Source: Ascidia mentula
Lineage: Eukaryota > Chordata > Ascidiacea > Phlebobranchia > Ascidiidae
NCBI GenBank assembly: GCA_947561715.1
Contig: OX387197.1
Coordinates: 6,507,001 to 6,571,000 of the forward strand
Length of the DNA: 64,000 bases
Reading direction: 5' to 3'
The number at the start of each line of letters is the position of its first letter. Positions within the stretch are counted from its first letter, which is position 1. The position numbers and the translations under genes are program-made. The notes beneath the pieces were generated by a model. The model saw nothing but the letters and a program-made list of their open reading frames with translations, did no database searches and was not told the DNA's origin. Positions 57,147-64,000 of this stretch are shown here, in pieces.

Positions 57147-60100
57147 TTACTGCGTTTCGTGGAGTCGTTTTCTGATCCGCAACAGTCGGGTTATTTCATC
57201 CGGGTCTCTGAGGTACTCATTCAGCTCGGTGTCAGAAATATCCCCCTCGTTTAGTGTTTCCGACGTGGAAGCCATTTTGAGACGTTTTGTTGCAGGCGGC
57301 TGAGAACTTTCTGTTTTTTGCAGGAAAAACGACGGCGGTGTGACGAGAAATTCGTTTTCTGTCATTCCTCGTTCGGTCATCGTCTTTTCCGCTTTCGAGG
57401 TTGTTGCGCTGGCGTTAGCTTTGCTGTCAGTGTTAGTTGGTGGGAGATCGAACAGCGAAGAACTGTGGTTGACTACGTCATCGATCAATGCATGGAATCG
57501 CAGCAATTTTATGTTGCTTTCGTCGATCCACGGCAATCTGTCGTGTGTAAAAAATATAAAAAATTTATGAGGATTAGAATTGACATTTGGATTTGGAGTT
57601 GCCCTAACCACAATGAGGTTGCCATGCTGCACTTATTTTTAGTGTTTTTATAACACAAATGCGGTTATTTCGGAGTGGCGTGCTTAGTTTTCCATCTAAA
57701 CGTGCTTTAACTTGATTACATACGTATTGTTAGTTGTACGGCGCAGTGTGATAGATGTTTGTGGGCGCCAGTCTGTGACCAAAATAAAATTATCGTTGTG
57801 CCTCCAAAACCGGTCATCATCGAAACGCGAGCCATAACCTAAAAAATCGAGAAAACGTAAAATTTTAACCAATTTCGGATCAAAAAGGAGATTGTTTGTA
57901 AATTTTTTTGTGCAGGCCGATGGAAACCTTGTTGACTACTCATGTTGGTTTATTTCAAGACAAATGGCAGCGTTTTTCAGACATAAAGAGAAAGGTAGCC
58001 ATCAAAACAAAACGGTCTGCGATCATCTTCCATGAAAGTCGCAGAAAGTTAGCGACATTTATATGTGCCAGGACAGAGACTGAACAGTCATTGTTACGAA
58101 TTAGAGTGGGTAAAGCCATATGGAAGACAATGTGAGCAAAGGACCTATGCCGAACATCGGTCCGACATGGGTTTCGTACAAGGACCTATGCCGAACATAG
58201 GTCCGACATGGGTTTCGTACAATGAGATAGGTTCTGTTAAAGCAGGGTTTTTCAACCGGTGGTCAATCAACAACAAATTGAATATTTCGTGTTCGTTGCG
58301 TAAAGTCGCAATCATTAGACCATATATACAAAAGCGTTCGTATTTTACCACTTATTACTGTATAGTCCTATGTTGAAAATAGTCGACATAAAAGTGACTA
58401 CTGTATGTTGGGGTGTTTTAATAAAGTGGATTTGACACTCAAATTTGGTGTGTCGCGAACCAACGCACAGAAATCAAAGTGCCGTGACATCACAAAATTT
58501 GAAAACCACTGTGTTAAAGAAGCACAGTCACACTGCTGTAGAGTCCACCTTTCCATTATCACGTGTCAAAACACCAAGAAGGGAGGTCGATGGTTGAATG
58601 GATTTTAAAAGAGGTTATGAATAAGCGATATCTTGCGCCGGATCCGGGTACTCGCCGACTTCCGAAGGTTATTCGTGACGTGTTATACCATATAAATAAA
58701 TGCCCACGTTTATTTGTTCCACTCATGATAAGCTAACCTTAACATAGCATTCTGTTTGGTAATCAAACATTTTTGCCATACCGATAAAATACACGAATCG
58801 GTGTTAACAAACTGCCGGATCCAAATTATCCGGCCGGATTTGATTAATAACTATCCGGATCCGGCCGGGCCGGATAATTTGGAACTGGGAACATCACCAG
58901 TCATGAAACAAACAAAAAGGAGAAACACTGATTTAAAATCCAACGCCTGCGTTCGTGCTCACCGTTTGGCGAGGATAAAAAGGCGGTCACGGAAGCTGGT
59001 GAGAAGACTTCGGTCGAATTCATTGATCGAGTTGATTCGGCAGAACTTGGGAAATGACGTACACCGTTTCTGACTAAAAAAACATGGCAAGTTATGTGAT
59101 AAAATCATTCAGCTGGATGAACCCACGTTAAACATACGAATGTAAGCTTAAAATATGCGTCGTTTAAAAATTAACTTTACTGTTGGGGTGCACGACCCAA
59201 AGAGGAATGCGTGGTAATTTAGTTGTACACTATCTATCACGTGTCAAACATTTGTGTGCCCGTTTTTAAGGGACGATATTTTGATTCAATTTTGTTCGAT
59301 ATAAAACAACACACAAATAAGAACCAAACTTGGACAACATTTTGTAACATTCTTGGAAGGTAAAAATCAACCGTGTGCAATTTTTAAAACAACTGACGAG
59401 TAAAACTTGGCATGCTTGACCTGCAGAACTGGTAGTTTTTAAATTGAATTCAAACAATGCAAATGTCATTTGTTTAAACCAGAGTTTCTCAACATATTTT
59501 GGTTCATGATCTCTCTAAACGATTTTATTTAAGCCAATGAACCCTATCTTTTCTTCATCATTAAGTTAAAAAGTTTGACACATGTTATGTATGCAGAATA
59601 TAAACTAATTGGGATCAGTTTGAACCAAGGTACCCTGGCAGGGAGTCGATCGCGCACTGTATCACATATGTATTTCTATGTTAATTCTAATACAGTGATC
59701 ATGCAGTAAGTTGGAGAAACTGATTATGCCTTTCGGCGAAATAAACCAACTGAGCTGTCTGCAAGATCGCTGTGTTGACTTAACATAGAAATACATATCT
59801 TGAAATGCGTTAATGGAAATGTGAGCTTTGCAACAGCGTGTTTAACATTTAATTGTGGTGATTGAGCAAAGCACAAAACATACATGTTGTCAAATCTTTT
59901 TCCATATGGCGATATACTCACTATGTTCTATAACAATGACTATTATTCACTCTCTGTCCTAACATGACAATTGTCTGGAACGACTTTCCTGTAAGCTGAT
60001 CACAGAATTTTTTTGTTTTTATGACAAACTTTTTGTTCAAGCATTTCATGAAAACTATGCCCCCTAAAAAGATCTTTGCTTCCCCCCAATTGAGAAACAC

Positions 60101-62246
60101 TGGTTTGAATTCAAAATTAATATCCCAAAATTTTGTTTCATATCATCATCAAGTATTCTCAAATTCCCCAAAAATACAATTTTCAGGGGTTGAAAATTAT
60201 ATTCTGGAAAACTTACTGTTTCTCTTCTGATATATTTGCTAGATAGGCAGCAGTGTAAGCAGTTGTTTTGCATGTAGGTCCCCTGGTAAGTTCCAACTTC
60301 TCTAGAAATTGAGCTATTCTCTCTGCCTTCTGCCTTAAGTCACGCCTGTAATGTAACGATTATGGTTGGAGAAAAGCTTCAAAAATGACTTCTGGTCAAA
60401 GTCATGTGTTTATTAAGACCATGTGTAGCTAGTTTCTGATATTTTTTTCTGGATCAAACTGCAAATTTATTGTTTCGAAAAATTGCCACTACTAATGTAC
60501 AAAAGGTAACTTTTCAAATGTGGTTTAAGGCTGAGACACCCCATGAACTTTGGAAATATTGAAAAACTTGCATAAGTCTACTAGGGAAATATCAAGTAAG
60601 GCCACAAATCAAACAAATGCTGGAATGCTGGGGACTAACATAACCAGGAACCCACCTGGTTTCCATTGATTTAAGAGCTCCAATGTAACTGCGTATTACA
60701 TTTTGTGACGACGGCGACTCCAAGTTCAATTCTTCTTTCATCTTAAAGGAAAAAAAGCAATAAAAAATGTTGCAGCTATTCCTGGAACATGGTAGGTTTG
60801 GGATATGTTGGATAAACAAGAAATTTATAAACATATGTCTGGCCTTGTTCATGTGAACCAGGAAAGTTTTGACTCTGAAAAGTAGCCAGAAAAGTATAAA
60901 GTGTCCAAAGAATGTTGGCAGTTTAACAAATAAAAACATGCAATAAGGCCACATTAAACTGCCGTCAAAACAGTGTTCTCCAGCGATACTGGAACAAATA
61001 TGAAACAAATCTACATACATTTCTGTACACAATGCAAAAATTTGCATGGGCTTATATAAGGTCATATTAAAAACAGTAACACACATACATTTCTAAGTAG
61101 TTTGGAGAATCCATGTATGGGCGCTCTCATTGCCTTTCTTACTTCTTCGGGAGATGTGTTAATTCCATGTTGGATAAGACCAGCATAAAGACAAACAGCT
61201 GAAATAAAGTATTTTGTACTATCTTTATTTTCATTTTTCCTCCTTTTTCTACAAATTTTCAAAATTAGTTTTCCTAAATGCGTATCAAGGATTTTCCCAA
61301 TTTTTTAGTTCAGATGTGGAATTTAATTCATAATTGCAAGATAATAACATTTTCAAAACTCAATAATCGGTCTATTATTGTTTCAAAAATAGATATTTTT
61401 AATTTTCTTTATTGTATTTTTTAGTTCTAATTTCATGGAAACATGTAATGTGTCTGTCGCCAAAAGATTTACCAAACATGTTTTCCAATTTTTTACTCAA
61501 AACACATGGTAGCTCATAGAACCCTTGATTTTATTGTAATAGAACCCAGCAGTTGCGTGGAAAGTGATTAGAAACAGATGTAAATGAAGCACCTGCAATC
61601 TGAAGCTTTGTGTGATATTTTCTGTTAAATGCCCTCTGCAGTCCATGATTTTCGAAGATATGCTTGGCTGATTCCACGATGTGCTGGTGGTCTTCGACAA
61701 AATGAAAGCAGGCATTATTCATTTCCTCCACAAACTTTTTATGTCGTTGCAGAGCACTTAAAAGATGATATAATTACATTTGAAACCTGAATAAACTGTC
61801 TATATAAAGAAGAAAATCACATAGCAGGACACAACTGAATCCAGCTTACTAAACTATTTAAAGCAGATTTCAGCGGAGCAAACTTTTCCAACATTAAGGA
61901 TAAGCTCCAATGTGCATTTATCACAATGTGTTGACAACTTATTAAAAATTCAGAAAGATACAAACAAAGCATACCTGGCCTTCTTGTCGTTCAAATGGAA
62001 GCGATATTTGTGTTCAAACTTCACACTATCTGGTGCCACCTTCGTACCTTCCAATTCCCCTGTTTCTGATGCTTGGAATGAGTTAGGATGAGAATTTGAG
62101 GTGACATCACCACATTCTATGCACACCTGTCAATCATAATTAAGTATGTGGATACAGGGACAGCAAGGCATTATTATGTTTACCATTGTAGATTCCGACC
62201 CATGGCTATCCTCAATAAGCTTTCCATTGCAAGACTTGCAGCTCAT
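57147..62246 (-). CDS. BRF2: BRF2, TFIIB-related factor of RNA polymerase III
   Basis: Exons on the minus strand: 62246-62184, 62126-61975, 61756-61593, 61198-61089, 60741-60656, 60345-60217, 59073-58963, 57537-57147. They join in frame to 401 residues; the human protein is about 419. An N-terminal zinc ribbon (CKSC...CIEC) holds LIEDSHGSES, matching LVEDSHYSQS in human BRF2. Two cyclin-like repeats follow (AVCLYAGLIQHG; TAYTAAYLAN; FPKFCRINSINEF). The C-terminal exon is polar and ends ISDTELNEYLRDPDEI, matching ISDSEIEQYLRTPQEV. BRF2 replaces BRF1 in TFIIIB at U6-type Pol III promoters and acts in the nucleus with TBP and BDP1. The last exon has no cysteine: the human redox-sensing Cys aligns with Ser in TPPSFFLQK. 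Introns 6 and 7 are long and hold hAT-like elements. Confidence 0.93.
58139..58220. repeat. 41-bp tandem duplication with inner palindrome
   Basis: 58139-58179 and 58180-58220 are identical but for one base. Each holds gacctatg-ccgaa-cat(a/c)ggtc, an 8-bp inverted repeat. It is in BRF2 intron 7, beside the MITE. Confidence 0.9.
58243..58511. mobile_element. hAT-type MITE in BRF2 intron 7
   Basis: The ends CAGGGTTTTTCAACC and TTTGAAAACCACTG are hAT-like. TGTTAAAG is duplicated exactly at 58235-58242 and 58512-58519. It is 269 bp with no coding content. Confidence 0.85.
59480..60102. mobile_element. probable hAT-type non-autonomous element in BRF2 intron 6
   Basis: The termini CAGAGTTTCTCAAC and TTGAGAAACACTG are inverted and hAT-like. 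The 8-bp flanks GTTTAAAC and GTTTGAAT match at six bases. The 623-bp interior has no transposase-like frame. The two copies of acatagaaatacatat-like sequence at about 59665 and 59780 are inverted to each other. Confidence 0.55.
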
Positions 62247-62650
62247 GTTTAACAGACTGGGTATATGCAATGGAATTTAACTTTTTTATCAAATAACATT
62301 TACAACAATTTTGTTCATTCTGCACAGCAACATGCACCTGCAAAATGCATAATTGATAAGAAACTATTGTATTCCGATGACCATTAAACTGAACCTTGTT
62401 ATCTGATTATTATTTCAAACAATTTCTACTTCATTGTGAACGCTTTTGTCACGGTGAGACAAATTACAAATAGTTGTGAACTTGTGAATATAAAACACTT
62501 TAAAATGTCAACCCCAAAAGAACATGACACAGCCAACCAAACCAAAAAGTGAAGGAACATATATTAGCACAGTGATTTGTGTTCACACTTCCAGCATATT
62601 TGGAAGTATTTCTTTTGCTTATTCTTGTTGTTAGTTTTCTTAAAAGATCT
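62247..62650. other. spacer between PIGS stop and BRF2 start
   Basis: On the minus strand no AATAAA or ATTAAA lies between the PIGS stop and the BRF2 start. An acceptor-like cccag stands 10 bases before the BRF2 ATG. This would suit polycistronic transcription with spliced-leader trans-splicing, which tunicates use, although 404 bp is long for such a gap. Confidence 0.4.
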
Positions 62651-64000
62651 TCAATCAGTTTTAGTTTTTGTGTCTGAATCATCAAAATCTTTTTTCCTAA
62701 TTCTCATAATTGCATATCGCAAAGACAATAGGATAGGCAGACTAATAGGCAAAAACAACGGAATGTAAATGGCAAATTTCTGGTCCTCTGGAAAGTAGAG
62801 CAATTCTAATAAAGTTGAATCAAAAAATGCTGTTTCAGATGCAACAAATGCTGTTTTGGAGTGTTCAAGTGCTAGCTCCAGCTTGCCGATTGCCAGCGCC
62901 TCTTTAGCTTTTAAAATAGACAGCACAGATGTGTGAACTTCAGTGGCAATGTTGTCATTGATCACAATGTTGTGAATCTGGTTAAGAAGTTTTGACAGAG
63001 AATGCAAGGTCTGAATAGATGAAGCTATGTGTTCCACTGCTCTTAACCTGTACAAGTAAGCCAGTTCCCAATCACAAATGTTTTCATAGCTGGGCTCAGA
63101 AAACTTGATGTGTTCATCCAGAGTGTTGTTGTTTTGCAAGCCAAGCAAAATCCGCAAATGGGGAATAAAAGCACTCATAAACACACCTGGGTCAAGTTTG
63201 ACCACATTGTTCGGTCCAGGGTTATTTTCCAAGTTATAAAACTGCATCGAACCCCATCTTGGAACCAAAAATGCATTGCTGCTTGACAATTCCCCGTTTT
63301 CTTTCCTTACATAAAGGGGTGTGTAATTTTTCTCCGTGACATATACAACAAAATTCAGAGTTGGATCAGTGGCAACGTGAGAGCCTAAGCGTCCTTCTAT
63401 AGGGTTTATCACCAACGACAGTTGCTGGGGTGTAAGAAATCGATACAACACTTTATTGTTGTCATCCCTGTGTGCTTTGGGCTTGTAAGGTATCTTGGTA
63501 TAGTAGAGAACTTGAGAACCGACATGAAAATCGAACAGCTTGTCCAGTTTTCTTAACATTGGAGAAAGATACTGTTCAGAATTACGTGCCATGTCCCAAG
63601 TAGCCGACTGCACATCAGGCTCTGGGCAGAGCAAGGAGAAAAGTAGCTCAAATTTAGGGTTAGCCTGAACCATTTGTATGAGCTTGCTGTTGTAACGTTC
63701 ATCCTTGACTGTTCGGTATATGTTCCCAACCATGTGATCAACAACTACTTCATTTACAACCACTTCCTTGATGGTACGCCTCAAAAGTGATGATACTTTC
63801 ACAATTGTACCTTTATCCTTGTTTGGTATATTGCAAGCGATTGTACCATCATCAGAAACTTGGACAAGCAGCGGACCCTCAGTACGAACCATAACATGCA
63901 CAGCACTTTTATCCAGAACCAAACTTGCATCATGTGTGTCTTTTATTTTATAGAAGAACTTTACTTGTTGTGTATTGTCATTATTTAACTGTTCACTTAG
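62651..64000 (-). CDS. PIGS: PIGS, GPI-transamidase subunit (C-terminal part)
   Basis: One long exon codes 449 residues to the stop and stays open to the window edge, so the N-terminal part (about 100 residues, with the first membrane helix) lies outside. Family marks are the lumenal segments RFLTPQQLSLVINPIEGRLG and LNFVVYV, then VPRWGSMQFYN, then DPGVFMSAFIPHLRILLGL. A C-terminal membrane helix (FAIYIPLFLPISLPILLSL) is followed by a short basic cytosolic tail. PIGS works in the endoplasmic reticulum with PIGK, PIGT, PIGU and GPAA1 to attach GPI anchors to proteins. It lies upstream of BRF2 on the same strand. Confidence 0.93.
   Translation of the reverse strand, partial: LSEQLNNDNTQQVKFFYKIKDTHDASLVLDKSAVHVMVRTEGPLLVQVSDDGTIACNIPNKDKGTIVKVSSLLRRTIKEVVVNEVVVDHMVGNIYRTVKDERYNSKLIQMVQANPKFELLFSLLCPEPDVQSATWDMARNSEQYLSPMLRKLDKLFDFHVGSQVLYYTKIPYKPKAHRDDNNKVLYRFLTPQQLSLVINPIEGRLGSHVATDPTLNFVVYVTEKNYTPLYVRKENGELSSSNAFLVPRWGSMQFYNLENNPGPNNVVKLDPGVFMSAFIPHLRILLGLQNNNTLDEHIKFSEPSYENICDWELAYLYRLRAVEHIASSIQTLHSLSKLLNQIHNIVINDNIATEVHTSVLSILKAKEALAIGKLELALEHSKTAFVASETAFFDSTLLELLYFPEDQKFAIYIPLFLPISLPILLSLRYAIMRIRKKDFDDSDTKTKTD

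Noticed and set aside
57660-57850. Possible extra BRF2 exon on the minus strand
   Set aside because: A frame is open after an acceptor, but it shows no BRF2 similarity, and exons 7 and 8 already join in phase with matching family sequence.
57908-58135. 75-residue plus-strand frame with an acceptor
   Set aside because: No recognised family, and it lies inside a BRF2 intron next to a tandem repeat and a MITE.

Overview
The window reads as genomic DNA of a solitary ascidian, most likely Ciona or a close relative. It has AT-rich non-coding DNA, many short exons with compact GT-AG introns, chordate gene families (claudins, SLCO, BRF2, PIGS, CUB/LDLa proteases) and short tRNA-derived and hAT-like repeats. 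The species call is inference. Gene models were built by eye from splice signals and reading phase. Every exon junction I list keeps the frame, but none has been checked against transcripts.

Layout, left to right. 0.2-10.1 kb (+): a 23-exon secreted polyprotease made of two CUB-LDLa-trypsin modules joined by a threonine linker. 11.9-16.2 kb (-): two claudin-like tetraspan units followed by a PARP-type ADP-ribosyltransferase domain; the exon phases would allow all three to be one protein. 16.9-20.1 kb: a SINE carrying a perfect hairpin, and a hAT-type MITE. 20.3-28.1 kb (+): an SLCO/OATP organic-anion transporter. 28-32.5 kb: gene-poor, with a 37-bp minisatellite. 32.5-51.9 kb (-): two complete laccase-like multicopper oxidase (MCO) genes with matching exon structure, and between them a decayed third copy (exons 1-3), an LTR-like fossil and one of a pair of 7TM genes. 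44.3-45.8 and 53.6-55.0 kb: inverted duplicate arms, each with an intronless 7TM receptor-like gene, flanking the second oxidase. 57.1-62.2 kb (-): BRF2, the TFIIB-related Pol III factor. 62.65 kb to the window end (-): the C-terminal part of PIGS, a GPI-transamidase subunit.

The genes do not form one pathway. The main theme is local duplication: module duplication inside the protease, tandem claudin units, tandem oxidases plus a remnant, and an inverted 7TM pair. The two most unusual observations are the possible double-claudin/PARP fusion, and a BRF2 in which the position I align to the human redox-sensor cysteine is serine.
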